DNA of 64,000 nucleotides from Streptomyces gossypii (GTDB taxonomy: Bacteria; Actinomycetota; Actinomycetes; Streptomycetales; Streptomycetaceae), in NCBI RefSeq assembly GCF_025165795.1, contig NZ_JAJAGO010000013.1, positions 168,013 through 232,012 on the forward strand, given 5' to 3'. The first letter of the stretch is position 1. Every line of letters starts with the position of its first letter. The notes beneath the pieces are model-generated. The model ran no database searches. It saw only the letters and a program-made list of their open reading frames with translations, and had not been told where the DNA came from. The position numbers and the translations under genes were made by a program. Positions 8,280-16,814 of this stretch are shown here, one piece after another.

Positions 8280-9481
8280 CGGAGGTGCTCCTCGGAAGCG
8301 GCCGCGCCGAAGCGGCGCGGGGTGAAGGGGCGGGCCTGCTCGGGAAGGTCGCCGGTGGCCAGCAGCTCGCCGAGCAGGTCGCCGGTGACGGGTGCCAGCA
8401 GTACGCCGTTGCGGTGGTGCCCGGTGGCCGCGATCAGTCCGGCCAGCTCCGTGGGGCCCAGCAGCGGCGCGTTGTCCGGGGAGGCGGGCCGCAGCCCGGC
8501 GCCGGTCTCGGTCAGCGGCAGTTCCGTGATGCCCGGGATCAGTTCGTGCGCGTCGCGCAGCAGCTCGTACACACCGCCCGCGGTCACCGTGCTGTCCCAG
8601 CCCAGCTCCTCGCTGGTGGCGCCGACGACCAGCTCGCCGTTCGTGCGCGGCACGAGATAGAGGTGGCCGCCGCGCACGACGGCCCGCACTGTGCGGGAGA
8701 GGAAGGGCGCGTACGCGCCCGGGACGCGCAGCCGCAGCACCTGCCCCTTGACGGGGCGGACGGGAGGCAGCAGTTCGGCCGGTATGCCGTCGAGCCGCCC
8801 GCTGTCCGGGCCCGCCGCCAGCACCGTACGGTCCGCGCTCAGCTCGGTGCCGTCCGCCAGCACGACCCCGGTGGCGCGGTCACCGGAGACCGACAGCCGC
8901 GCCGCCGACGCGCGCCGGAAGGCGACACCCGCCCGCTCGCAGGCGGCGAGCAGCGCGGCGGCCAGCCGTCTCGGGTCGACCTGGTGGTCTCCGTCGACCC
9001 GGAGCCCGCCGCGTACGGACGGAGCCAGCATCGGTTCCAGCCGCCGGCACTCGCGCCCGTTCAGCCACTGCGACTCCAGGCCGCAGCGCTGCTGAAAGGC
9101 GTGCAGCTCGCGGAGGTGCTCGCGGTCGTCGGCGTCCAGAGCCACCGCGAGCGTGCCGCAGGCCCGGTAGCCGGTCTCCAGGCCCGCGGCCTCCTCCAGC
9201 TCCCGGACGAAGCCGGGATAGCGCCTGGCGGAGGCCAGATTCAGAGCGAGCAGCGCCTCCTCGCCGTAGTGCAGCTCGGTGACGGGGGCGAGCATGCCCG
9301 CCGCCACCTGCGCGGCACCGCCGCCCGGCGCCGGGTCGACGACCTCGGTGCGCAGCCCTCGCTGCGCCGCCCGCCAGGCGGTGACCAGACCGATGACGCC
9401 GCCGCCGATCACCAGTACGTCCGGACGGGGGGTGAGCGGGCCCGCAGGGCCCGGAGGGCTGTCGGGGTTCACGCTGCGCAT
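8276..9481 (-). CDS. thiO: Glycine oxidase ThiO
   Basis: FAD enzyme that oxidises glycine to the imine used for the thiazole ring. The 401 residues start with the Rossmann motif VIGGGVIGLVTA and show the later D-amino-acid-oxidase-like blocks GAGLRPASPDNAPLLG and ATGHHRNGVLLAP. It is the first gene of the thiO-thiS-thiG operon, preceded on the same strand by a TPP riboswitch. The start at 9481 follows GGGAGGATGG, which is the 3' part of the riboswitch, so thiamine pyrophosphate can block this ribosome binding site. Confidence 0.95.
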   Translation of the reverse strand: MRSVNPDSPPGPAGPLTPRPDVLVIGGGVIGLVTAWRAAQRGLRTEVVDPAPGGGAAQVAAGMLAPVTELHYGEEALLALNLASARRYPGFVRELEEAAGLETGYRACGTLAVALDADDREHLRELHAFQQRCGLESQWLNGRECRRLEPMLAPSVRGGLRVDGDHQVDPRRLAAALLAACERAGVAFRRASAARLSVSGDRATGVVLADGTELSADRTVLAAGPDSGRLDGIPAELLPPVRPVKGQVLRLRVPGAYAPFLSRTVRAVVRGGHLYLVPRTNGELVVGATSEELGWDSTVTAGGVYELLRDAHELIPGITELPLTETGAGLRPASPDNAPLLGPTELAGLIAATGHHRNGVLLAPVTGDLLGELLATGDLPEQARPFTPRRFGAAASEEHLR

Positions 9482-9491
9482 GCGGATGCCA

Positions 9492-9580
9492 TCCTCCCTT
9501 CGCCGGTATGAACCGGATCAGGTTCGTACGGTCGGAGGCCGTCCAGCCTCCCTCTCAGCCCGGTGCACCGGGCTCCCGCG
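9492..9580 (-). promoter_or_regulatory. TPP riboswitch (THI element) controlling thiO-thiS-thiG
   Basis: On the minus strand the RNA reads CGGGAGCCCGG...CCGGGCTGAGAGGGAGGC, then ACCGTACGAACCTGATCCGG and TTCATACCGGCGAAGGGAGG. These are the conserved TPP aptamer segments CTGAGA and ACCTGAT...GGTTCATACCGGCG. The aptamer ends at the thiO ribosome binding site with no separate terminator hairpin, so control is probably by hiding the ribosome binding site. High thiamine pyrophosphate should repress. Confidence 0.96.
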
Positions 9581-9674
9581 TATGTCGTACCGTCGACACC
9601 CTACTGCGCCCGTCCGCCGCCCGGTAACGACCTGGTGCGCTGGCTATCGTGCACCAGGTCGTAAGGGAGTCCTC

Positions 9675-10016
9675 ATGCAAGCCTCGCTCGACGGCTGCCT
9701 CTTCGTTCCCGTCGCCGACGCGGGCCCCGGCCAGGTCGGCACCGGTACGCGCTTCGACTACCGGGAGCGGGACGGCCGGGTGTGGGCCCACTACGAGGGC
9801 GGTGACGTCGTGCACGGCGAGCTGGTCGGTACGCGCGCGGGCGACCAACTGGACTTCCGCTATGTCCAGTTGCGGACCGACGGAAGCACCGCCTCCGGAC
9901 ACTGCCTCAGCCGGGTCACGGCGCTTCCCGACGGGCGGCTGCGCCTGGAGGAGAGCTGGGAGTGGGAGTCGCAGCCGGGCAGCGGCACCAGCGCGGTCGA
10001 GCAGGTGCGCCGCTGA
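9675..10016 (+). CDS. Conserved hypothetical protein, 113 residues
   Basis: A small, probably cytoplasmic, beta-rich protein with no signal or membrane segment. It matches a widespread family of short proteins sometimes annotated, without good grounds, as N-acetylglutamate synthase: GRVWAHYEGGDVVHGELVG, DFRYVQL and LPDGRLRLEESWEW are the typical blocks. I assign no function. The ATG at 9675 has AAGGGAG at good spacing. A strong hairpin directly after the stop (10017-10044) makes it a single-gene unit. Confidence 0.8.
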   Translation: MQASLDGCLFVPVADAGPGQVGTGTRFDYRERDGRVWAHYEGGDVVHGELVGTRAGDQLDFRYVQLRTDGSTASGHCLSRVTALPDGRLRLEESWEWESQPGSGTSAVEQVRR

Positions 10017-10044
10017 CGGCCTCCCCTTTCCGCGGGGGAGGCCG
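10017..10044 (+). terminator. Hairpin terminator after the 113-residue protein gene
   Basis: Stem CGGCCTCCCC/GGGGAGGCCG (10 bp) with an 8-nt loop, starting at the base after the stop codon. It ends just before the -10-like TAGAGT of the next gene. Confidence 0.75.
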
Positions 10045-10045
10045 A

Positions 10046-10051
10046 TAGAGT
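10046..10051 (+). promoter_or_regulatory. -10-like hexamer suggesting a leaderless transcript
   Basis: TAGAGT ends 6 bases before the GTG start at 10058. With no ribosome binding site between them, the mRNA would begin at or next to the start codon. Confidence 0.45.
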
Positions 10052-10057
10052 CACCGG

Positions 10058-11305
10058 GTGACTGACAGCCCTGAGGGGGCCCCGCACCGGGCTCCCGAGC
10101 GAGCCGTGATCGTCGGAGCCGGGATGGCCGGGGTGCAGACCGCGGTGCAACTGCGTGAGCAGGGCTGGGCGGGCACCATCACCCTGATCGGAGCGGAGTC
10201 CCACCGGCCGTACGACCGCCCGCCGCTTTCCAAGGCGGTGCTGCTGGGCAAGGCCGAGGGCTCCGAGTTCGACACCGACTACGACGACCTGGGCATCGGG
10301 CTGGAACTCGGCCGCGAGATCACCGGACTGCGGCCCGCCGCGCACCTGCTGGACACCAGCGGCGGCGAGGCGGTGCCCTACGACCGGCTGGTCCTCGCCA
10401 CCGGGGCGGCACCCGCCCCGCCGCCCGGAGCGACCTCACCCTCCGCCGTCCACCTGCTGCGCACCCTGGACGACGCCGCCCGGCTGCGCCCCGTACTGCT
10501 GCGGCGCGGCTCCGTGGTGGTGGTCGGTGCGGGCTGGATCGGCGCGGAGTTCGCGACGGCGGCGCGCGAGGCGGGCTGCGAGGTGACCGTTGTCGAGGCC
10601 GCGGACCGGCCGCTGGCGGGCGCCCTGCCCGCGGAGGTCACCGGATATATGAGCGGCTGGTACGAGGAGAGTGGCGTGCGGCTGCGCACCGGCGCCCCGG
10701 TGGCCGCCGTCACACCGGACGGCGTGCTGCTCGCGGGCGGCGAGCAGCTGTCCGGCGACGCGGTGGTCGTCGGTATCGGTGCCCGGCCCGCGACCGGCTG
10801 GCTGGCCGGATCCGGCGTCGAACTCTGCCCGGACGGCTCGGTCCGCGCGGACGCGGAGCTGCGCACCTCGGTGCCGGACGTCTACGCCGTCGGTGACTGC
10901 GCGTCCTTCCCCTCCGCCCGTTACGGCAGACGACTGCTCGTGCACCACTGGGACAACGCGCTGCAGAGCGCCCGGGTGGCCGCCGCCAACCTGGTGGCCG
11001 AGGGCCATGCGGGGCAGACGGCAAAGACGTACGACCCGGTGCCGTACTTCTGGTCCGAGCAGTTCGGCCGCTTCGTGCAGTACGCCGGGCAGCATTCGGA
11101 AGGCGATCAGCTGGTGCGGCGCGGCGATCCGAGCGGCGCGGCCTGGTCGGTGTGCTGGCTGCGGGACGGGGTGCTGACCGCGCTGCTCGCCGTCGGCCGC
11201 CCCCGCGACCTGGCGCAGGGACGCAAGCTCGTGCAGCAGGGCACGCAGCTGGATCCGGTCCTCGTGGCGGACCCGGCACTAGCCCTGAAGAAGGCACTGC
11301 GGTAG
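10058..11305 (+). CDS. FAD/NAD(P)-dependent ferredoxin-reductase-like oxidoreductase
   Basis: A 415-residue two-dinucleotide flavoprotein. It has the FAD Rossmann motif VIVGAGMAGVQTA near residue 20, RPPLSKAVL, the NAD(P) motif VVVGAGWIGAEFA near residue 155, and the FAD-binding YAVGDCASF near residue 275. This places it with rubredoxin/ferredoxin reductases of the monooxygenase electron-supply type. Its redox partner is not obvious nearby. The GTG start has no ribosome binding site but a -10-like TAGAGT six bases before it. An upstream terminator makes it a separate unit. Confidence 0.9.
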   Translation: MTDSPEGAPHRAPERAVIVGAGMAGVQTAVQLREQGWAGTITLIGAESHRPYDRPPLSKAVLLGKAEGSEFDTDYDDLGIGLELGREITGLRPAAHLLDTSGGEAVPYDRLVLATGAAPAPPPGATSPSAVHLLRTLDDAARLRPVLLRRGSVVVVGAGWIGAEFATAAREAGCEVTVVEAADRPLAGALPAEVTGYMSGWYEESGVRLRTGAPVAAVTPDGVLLAGGEQLSGDAVVVGIGARPATGWLAGSGVELCPDGSVRADAELRTSVPDVYAVGDCASFPSARYGRRLLVHHWDNALQSARVAAANLVAEGHAGQTAKTYDPVPYFWSEQFGRFVQYAGQHSEGDQLVRRGDPSGAAWSVCWLRDGVLTALLAVGRPRDLAQGRKLVQQGTQLDPVLVADPALALKKALR

Positions 11306-11338
11306 TGACTGTCAGTGCGAAGTGGCAGTCTGGTGGGT

Positions 11339-11704
11339 GTGACCGAGATTGACGCAAAGACCGATGCTCTCGTCCCCGCCTGGCTCACTCTTCCTGACGT
11401 CGCGGAGATGCTCGACGTCCCAGTGACCCGTATCCGCCAGCTGATCAAGGAGAGTCAGCTGATCGCGGTGCGGCGGGGAGAGAACCGCGTGCTGCAGGTG
11501 CCCGCCGACTTCGTCGACGACGGCCGGGTGGTGAAGGGCCTGGTCGGCACCATCACCCTGCTCAAGGACGACCACTTCACCGACGAGGAGATGCTGGAAT
11601 GGCTGTTCACGCCCGATGACAGCCTGCCCGGCACACCGGCGCAGGCGCTGCGCGAGAATCGCGGGACAGAGGTGAAGCGCCGCGCCCAGGCCCTCGCCGT
11701 CTGA
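11339..11704 (+). CDS. Rv2175c-family DNA-binding protein
   Basis: A 121-residue protein with an N-terminal helix-turn-helix (WLTLPDVAEMLDVPVTRIRQ, about residues 14-35) and the family C-terminal half (GTITLLKDDHFTDEEMLEWLF). In Mycobacterium tuberculosis Rv2175c is a substrate of the adjacent kinase PknL and binds DNA; here the PASTA kinase lies about 4.3 kb away. The GTG at 11339 is preferred over the GTG at 11315 because the family begins near this point and GGTGGG lies before it. A tandem repeat and a long palindrome follow the stop. Confidence 0.85.
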   Translation: MTEIDAKTDALVPAWLTLPDVAEMLDVPVTRIRQLIKESQLIAVRRGENRVLQVPADFVDDGRVVKGLVGTITLLKDDHFTDEEMLEWLFTPDDSLPGTPAQALRENRGTEVKRRAQALAV

Positions 11705-11708
11705 GCTG

Positions 11709-11732
11709 CTGAACCGCTGAACCGCTGAACCG
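11709..11732 (+). repeat. Short tandem repeat, CTGAACCG x3
   Basis: Three perfect 8-bp copies lie immediately after the stop codon of the Rv2175c-like gene. They are probably a replication-slippage product; no function is apparent. Confidence 0.8.
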
Positions 11733-11750
11733 AGAGTCCGACGACACGCG

Positions 11751-11778
11751 GTGCATGGGCCCCGCGGGGCCCATGCAC
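11751..11778 (+). terminator. 28-bp perfect palindrome followed by TTTT, probable terminator
   Basis: GTGCATGGGCCCC and its exact complement meet with no spare loop bases, followed by CCCCTTTT. It lies between the Rv2175c-like gene and thiE, 24 bases before the thiE start. It could terminate the upstream transcript in either direction or attenuate thiE. Confidence 0.6.
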
Positions 11779-11802
11779 CCCTTTTCACGGGGGGAACGCA
11801 GC

Positions 11803-12474
11803 ATGTCCCGCACCGCCCGAGAGCGGCTCCAGGCCGCCCGGCTCTATCTGTGCACCGACGCACGCAAGGATCAGGGAGACCTCCCCGAGTTCCTGGACGC
11901 GGTGCTCGGCTCGGGGGTCGACATCGTGCAGCTCCGTGACAAGGGCATGGAGGCGGCCGAGGAGTTGGAGCACCTCGCCGTCTTCGCCGCGGCCTGCCGC
12001 CGCCACGGCGCGCTGCTCGCCGTCAACGACCGTGCGGACGTGGCGCATGCCATCGGCTCCGACATACTCCACCTGGGCCAGGGCGACCTGCCCGTACCAG
12101 CCGCCCGCGCCATCCTGGGCGGCAGTGCCGAAGACGTGCTGGTGGGCCGCTCGACGCACGCCGAGGCGGAGGTGGCGGCCGCGGTGACCGAGCCAGGCGT
12201 CGACTACTTCTGCACCGGCCCATGCTGGCCCACCCCCACCAAACCCGGCCGCGCCGCCCCCGGCCTGCCGCTCGTGCGGTACGCCGCCTCGCTGGCCCCG
12301 TCGCGCCCCTGGTTCGCGATCGGCGGTATCGACGCCGAGAATCTGGACGAGGTGCTGGCCGCCGGTGCCCGGCGGGTCGTCGTCGTCCGCGCGCTCACCG
12401 AGGCCCGGGATCCGGCGGCAGCCGCCGCCGCTTTGGCCGCGCGACTGCGCGAGCGGCCACTCTCCGGACTCTGA
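11803..12474 (+). CDS. thiE: Thiamine phosphate synthase
   Basis: Joins the pyrimidine and thiazole halves to give thiamine phosphate. The 223 residues form the expected TIM barrel with VQLRDKG (pyrophosphate binding), AVNDRADVA, HLGQGDLP, GRSTH, and FCTGPCWPTPTKPG near residue 140, where the usual motif is VGPIFPTPTK. The ATG at 11803 has GGGGGAA upstream. It lies outside the riboswitch-controlled thiO-thiS-thiG operon and has no riboswitch of its own that I can see. Confidence 0.94.
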   Translation: MSRTARERLQAARLYLCTDARKDQGDLPEFLDAVLGSGVDIVQLRDKGMEAAEELEHLAVFAAACRRHGALLAVNDRADVAHAIGSDILHLGQGDLPVPAARAILGGSAEDVLVGRSTHAEAEVAAAVTEPGVDYFCTGPCWPTPTKPGRAAPGLPLVRYAASLAPSRPWFAIGGIDAENLDEVLAAGARRVVVVRALTEARDPAAAAAALAARLRERPLSGL

Positions 12475-12530
12475 GGGCTACTGGGAGAGAGTGAGACGTC
12501 CACTCGGCGCCGCAGGAAGGCGGACGGGAC

Positions 12531-12562
12531 GGTGCATAGCGCCCTCGTCGGCGCGATGCACC
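12531..12562 (+). terminator. Hairpin after thiE, probable terminator
   Basis: Imperfect inverted repeat GGTGCATAGCGC...GCGCGATGCACC (one mismatch pair) with an 8-nt loop, between thiE and metF. It ends 26 bases before the metF start. Confidence 0.55.
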
Positions 12563-12588
12563 CTTGCGTGGGCGGTTAACCTGCACTC

Positions 12589-13512
12589 ATGGCCCTTGGT
12601 ACCTCTTCCACCAGGACAGATCGCACCCCGACCGTCCGCGAGCTGCTCGCATCCGGCACCCGTTCGTACTCCTTCGAGTTCTTCGCACCGAAGACGGAGA
12701 AGGGCGAACGGACGCTGTGGAACGCGCTGCGGCGCATCGAGGCGGTCGCACCGACCTTCGTCTCGGTGACCTACGGCGCCGGCGGCTCGTCCCGCGAAGG
12801 CACCGTCACCTCGACGGAGCGCATCGCCACCGAGACCACGCTCACCCCCGTCGCCCACCTGACGGCTGTCAACCACTCCCGAGCAGAACTGCGCAACGTC
12901 ATCGGCCAGTACGCGGGCGCGGGCATCCGCAACGTCCTCGCGGTGCGCGGTGACCCGCCCGGCGACCCGATGGGCGAATGGGTGCGCCACCCGGACGGCG
13001 TCAGTTACGCCTCCGAGCTCGTCGAGCTGATCAAGGAGTCCGGAGACTTCTGCGTCGGCGTCGCGGCGTTCCCCGAGATGCACCCCCGTTCCGCGGACTG
13101 GGACACTGACGTCCGCCACTTCGTCAACAAGTGCCGCGCCGGCGCGGATTACGCGATCACGCAGATGTTCTTCAACGCCGAGGACTACCTGCGGCTGCGC
13201 GACAGCACGGCCGCCGCGGGCTGCGAGACCCCGATCATCCCGGAGATCATGCCCGTCACCAACTGGCGGCAGATCGAGCGCTTCGCGAATCTGAGCAACG
13301 CCACCTTCCCGCCGGGCCTCGCGGAACGCATCCTCGCAGCCAAAGACGATCCGGCCGCTGTACGCTCAATCGGGATCGAGTACGCGACGGAGTTGTGCGC
13401 GAGACTGATGGCCGAGGATGTCCCCGGACTCCACTTCATTACGCTCAACCACTCCACGGCGACGCTGGAAATCCACGAGAAACTGGGACTCCACAGGGAG
13501 TCCTCGGGCTGA
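12589..13512 (+). CDS. metF: Methylenetetrahydrofolate reductase (NAD(P)H)
   Basis: Reduces 5,10-methylene-THF to 5-methyl-THF for methionine synthesis. The 307 residues match the bacterial MetF barrel: SFEFFAPKTEKGE (catalytic Glu region), FVSVTYGAGGSSREGT, NVLAVRGDPPGD, and AITQMFFNAEDYL. Normal length. ATG at 12589; TAACCT ends 6 bases before it and no ribosome binding site is present, suggesting a leaderless mRNA. No cobalamin or SAM riboswitch is seen upstream. Confidence 0.95.
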   Translation: MALGTSSTRTDRTPTVRELLASGTRSYSFEFFAPKTEKGERTLWNALRRIEAVAPTFVSVTYGAGGSSREGTVTSTERIATETTLTPVAHLTAVNHSRAELRNVIGQYAGAGIRNVLAVRGDPPGDPMGEWVRHPDGVSYASELVELIKESGDFCVGVAAFPEMHPRSADWDTDVRHFVNKCRAGADYAITQMFFNAEDYLRLRDSTAAAGCETPIIPEIMPVTNWRQIERFANLSNATFPPGLAERILAAKDDPAAVRSIGIEYATELCARLMAEDVPGLHFITLNHSTATLEIHEKLGLHRESSG

Positions 13513-13548
13513 CCGACCTGAGCGGCGGCGGCGGGAAGAGGGGCGTAC

Positions 13549-14676
13549 ATGGGCTGGGCGGTCCTCTATATCGCGTTCGGAGTCGTCGCGCTGTGGTTGC
13601 TGGGCGAGGTGCTGCTCCAGTACAAGGCGCGGCTGCGCTGGCGGCTGCTGGCTTTCGGCGGCTTCTCCGTCGTTGCCGCCGGCGTGGTGATGCTCTCGAT
13701 CATCGTGATCGCCCTGGGCACCATCGCCTTCGCCGTGGGCCAGACCCTGGTCACCCACTCCTACCGCCGCGGTTTCTCCACCGGCTGGGCGCTCGGCGGC
13801 AAGCCGGGCTCCAGCCGGCGCCGCCGGGGAGAGCGCGACCCGAGCCCGGCGGACGCCGAGCCGGTGCTCCAGGTGTCCGGCCTGGAGACGCACGAGCCGT
13901 ATGCGCAGGAACCCCAGGCATACGAGCCGCAGACGTACGGATCCCAGACGCATGAGCCCCAGACGTACGAGCCGCAGCCGCTGCCCGACGACACGGGGGA
14001 GTACGGCGTCTACGACCGGGGCGGCCAGGCACCGCCGCCGCCACCGAGTCACGCACCCGGAAACGGCGGCTGGGAGGAGCAGCACCACTACGCCTCCTAT
14101 GCGGAGCCGTACCCCGAGTACGAGCCCGCACACGACCCCGGCCAGTACGCCACCGCCTCCTTCGACGCCTACGGCAGCGGCGGCGTACCGGCCTACGACC
14201 CACCGTCCGGCGCGCCGCAGCCCCCGTCGTACGCGCCCGAGCCCCCGTCCTACGCCCCAGGCGCACCGGCGGAGGCCGCCGTCCAGCCCTCCGAGGGCTA
14301 CGGCACCGTGTACCCCACGGATCAGTACGCGGCCCCGCCTGAGCCGTACGGCAACGCCCCGTACCCAGAGGCGCCGTACCCGGACGCCCCGTACGCCCAG
14401 CCGGAGCCGTACCCCGGCGGCGCTCAGAACCCCTACCCGGACACGCCGCCGGGCGGAGTGTGGATGCCGCAGCAGCGCCACGCGGGCCCGGGGCAGCTCC
14501 CCGGGCAGGGCTATCCGTACCAGGACGGCAGCAATGCCCAGGGCTATCCAGGCCAGGGCTATCCCGGCGAGGGCTTCCCCGTCCAGGGCGAAGGCGGCTA
14601 CGACGGGCCGCAGTACGACGGCGACGGGTACGGCTACGACACCTCGGGCAACGGCTACGGCCAGCAGGGCTACTGA
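13549..14676 (+). CDS. Membrane protein with a long Pro/Tyr/Gln-rich tail
   Basis: I do not recognise a named family. The first 70 residues hold two hydrophobic helices (about 3-22 and 31-62) and then a basic stretch (SSRRRRGERD). The remaining 280 residues are of low complexity, with repeated EPQTYE-like, PYPEAPYPD-like and GQGYPG-like units. This looks like a small membrane anchor with a disordered cytoplasmic or surface tail. The ATG has AAGAGGGG before it. The 3' end overlaps the convergent desaturase gene by 7 bp. Confidence 0.75.
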   Translation: MGWAVLYIAFGVVALWLLGEVLLQYKARLRWRLLAFGGFSVVAAGVVMLSIIVIALGTIAFAVGQTLVTHSYRRGFSTGWALGGKPGSSRRRRGERDPSPADAEPVLQVSGLETHEPYAQEPQAYEPQTYGSQTHEPQTYEPQPLPDDTGEYGVYDRGGQAPPPPPSHAPGNGGWEEQHHYASYAEPYPEYEPAHDPGQYATASFDAYGSGGVPAYDPPSGAPQPPSYAPEPPSYAPGAPAEAAVQPSEGYGTVYPTDQYAAPPEPYGNAPYPEAPYPDAPYAQPEPYPGGAQNPYPDTPPGGVWMPQQRHAGPGQLPGQGYPYQDGSNAQGYPGQGYPGEGFPVQGEGGYDGPQYDGDGYGYDTSGNGYGQQGY

Positions 14677-16106
14677 GAGCCGCGCCAGTCCGCGCCCCCG
14701 ACGAACAGGCCCGCCGCCAGCGCGCCCGACATTCCGGCGTGCGCGAGCCCGCCTCCCGGGTGGGACCAGCCTCCCACCCGGTACAGGCCCGCCGTGGATG
14801 CCTGGTTCGGTGCGCGAAGATACGCGCCGCGTGACCCGGCCAGCGCGGGGGTGGGGACCAGCCCGCCCGGCGTCCCGGTCTCCGTCTCGTTGTCCCGGGG
14901 GGTGCGCGGCACCCGCCACAGCACGCGTGCGCCCAGCCCCAGCCCGGCGGCGTCGACGGCGGCCAGCAGTTCGTCCGCCAACCGCTCCGGTTCCGCCACG
15001 GCTGCGGCCGTCGCGGTGGCGGGCAGCACGACGGACAGCACCGCCGTCTCATGCTCCTCGTCCGGGCGCAGTGCCGGATCGTCGGGGCGCAGCACCGTCA
15101 CCCTCCGGTCCGCCCCGTGCACGACGGTGCGGTGCACGGTGTCCGCGGGCCGGGCGCCGCGCAGCGCGAGCAGCACCGTGAACCGGGCGCTCGCCCCGGC
15201 CGTGCCGGTCAGCTCGGTGCCCGCGCCGGTGCCCTCCGTGCCGGGTATCGCCGGGCCACCACCCCAGACCACCGCGTCGGCCTCCACCATGCCGCCCCCG
15301 GACAGTTCCACTCCCACCGCCCTGCCACCCCGGACCAGCGGGCGTTCGGCCGCCGTCCCGAAGTGGAACTCCACCCGGCGGGCCAGGCACCGCTGATAGA
15401 CCGCCGTCGCCAGCTCGCGCATGCCGCCGCGGACATACCAGGTGCCGAAGGTCTCTTCCAGGTAGGGCAGTACCGCCGCGCTCGCCGGGGCCTGACCGGG
15501 CAGGAAGCCGTAGGCGCCCGCGCAGCTCTCCAGCAGGGCCGCCAGCCGTGCGTCACGCAGTTCGTCGGCCGCGATTCCCGCGAGCTCCGGTGTGCGGCGG
15601 CGGAGCAGCCCGCGCCGGCGCAGCGCCGGGTAGGGATCGTGTTCCAGCGCCTCGTGCCCGGGTTGGAGCGGCTCCTCCAGCAGCGGGCGCCGTGTCGCCT
15701 CCCAGACGGTGCGGGCGCGGGCGACCAGTTCGCTCCAGCGCACGCCCGATCCCGGCCCGAGCGCCGTGTCCAGCGCCGCGATGACACCGGCACGGGAGGT
15801 GCTCGGCAGGGTGACGCTGGTGCCGTCCGCGAAGTGGTGGCGCGCGGCCGGGTCGGTCTGGGTCAGTTCGACGCACCGCTCCAGCGGCTCGCGGCCGGTC
15901 TTCACGAACAGATCGCGGTAGACGGCGGGCAGCCGGAGCAGTCCGGGGCCGGTGTCGAAGGCGAAGCCGTCGCGCTCGTAGCGCCGCACCCCGCCGCCGT
16001 AGGTTTCGGCGCGTTCGTACACCGCCACCCGGTTTCCGGCCACTGCCAGCCGTGCCGCCGCCGCCATGGCGCCCATCCCGGCGCCGATCACCGCAATCCG
16101 TGCCAT
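14670..16106 (-). CDS. Phytoene-desaturase-like FAD oxidoreductase
   Basis: A 478-residue NAD(P)/FAD protein with the dinucleotide motif AVIGAGMGAMAAAARLA at the N-terminus, the following GGGVRRYERDGFAFDTGP block typical of CrtI-like desaturases and amine oxidases, and a C-terminal FAD-binding segment GLYRVGGWSHPGGGLAHAGMSG. No other carotenoid genes are near, so the substrate is open. The start at 16106 lies 11 bases after the tetR stop on the same strand, so the two are cotranscribed and the regulator probably controls this enzyme. Confidence 0.85.
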   Translation of the reverse strand: MARIAVIGAGMGAMAAAARLAVAGNRVAVYERAETYGGGVRRYERDGFAFDTGPGLLRLPAVYRDLFVKTGREPLERCVELTQTDPAARHHFADGTSVTLPSTSRAGVIAALDTALGPGSGVRWSELVARARTVWEATRRPLLEEPLQPGHEALEHDPYPALRRRGLLRRRTPELAGIAADELRDARLAALLESCAGAYGFLPGQAPASAAVLPYLEETFGTWYVRGGMRELATAVYQRCLARRVEFHFGTAAERPLVRGGRAVGVELSGGGMVEADAVVWGGGPAIPGTEGTGAGTELTGTAGASARFTVLLALRGARPADTVHRTVVHGADRRVTVLRPDDPALRPDEEHETAVLSVVLPATATAAAVAEPERLADELLAAVDAAGLGLGARVLWRVPRTPRDNETETGTPGGLVPTPALAGSRGAYLRAPNQASTAGLYRVGGWSHPGGGLAHAGMSGALAAGLFVGGADWRGSQ

Positions 16107-16117
16107 GAGCAGGGACT

Positions 16118-16738
16118 CTAACCGGCTGCTCGCAGGCCGCCGACCCCACCCTGCAGGAGCAGCGCGAGCGCGTCGTGCACCTCGTCCAGCGAACGCTCCG
16201 GCTGGAAGGACTGCCAGTCCAGCGCCGAGACCAGGACCATTCCCACCAGTGCGGCGGCGGTGAGCGGGACGTCGACGTCCTCGCTCAGCTCGTGCTTGGC
16301 CACCGCGTCGCGCAGCACCGTCTCGACGACCGCGACCACCTGCTGCCGGAGCGCCATCAGGGTGGGCCGCCAACTGCGGTTGGTGCGCCACAGTTCGGCT
16401 ACGTAGAGCTGGGTGAAGGCCGGATACCGGTCGATGAAGGTGAGCCCGGCGCGGATCATCGCGTCCAGCGCTTCGACCCGGCTGCCGCCCGCTTCGACCG
16501 TGTCGTCGGCGGCCCGCTGGAGCTCGGCGGTGAGCAGCGTGACGCCGTGCCGCAGCAGTTCCTCGAAGAGTTCGGTCTTGCTCCTGAAGTTGTAGTAGAC
16601 CGTGCCCTTGGCGACACCCGCGCGCTCGGCGATCTCCTCCACCGTGGTGGAGGAGAAGCCCTGTTCGGCGATGAGCGTCACCGCCGCCTGGTAGAGCTTC
16701 TGCCGGGTGGTCGTACGGCGCGTGCTGCTCGTGTCCAT
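16118..16738 (-). CDS. TetR-family transcriptional regulator
   Basis: A 206-residue one-component repressor. The N-terminal helix-turn-helix is clear: QKLYQAAVTLIAEQGF, TTVEEIAERAGVAKGTVYYNF, KTELFEELL. The C-terminal 140 residues form the ligand domain. An ATG at 16738 is used; a GTG five residues upstream (16753) is an alternative. It is the first gene of an operon with the desaturase-like oxidoreductase. A 36-bp perfect palindrome 77 bases upstream of the start is the obvious candidate operator. Confidence 0.9.
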   Translation of the reverse strand: MDTSSTRRTTTRQKLYQAAVTLIAEQGFSSTTVEEIAERAGVAKGTVYYNFRSKTELFEELLRHGVTLLTAELQRAADDTVEAGGSRVEALDAMIRAGLTFIDRYPAFTQLYVAELWRTNRSWRPTLMALRQQVVAVVETVLRDAVAKHELSEDVDVPLTAAALVGMVLVSALDWQSFQPERSLDEVHDALALLLQGGVGGLRAAG

Positions 16739-16814
16739 GGCGCTGATTGTCACAGACCGCTGCGGCGGAGAGGGCCGCGTAGCGCCCCTCGGTGGTTCCT
16801 CGCTCTCCTTGGCA

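Noticed and set aside
11751..11778. The 28-bp palindrome before thiE as a TPP riboswitch or operator
   Set aside because: It has none of the TPP aptamer segments; the following T run makes a terminator more likely.
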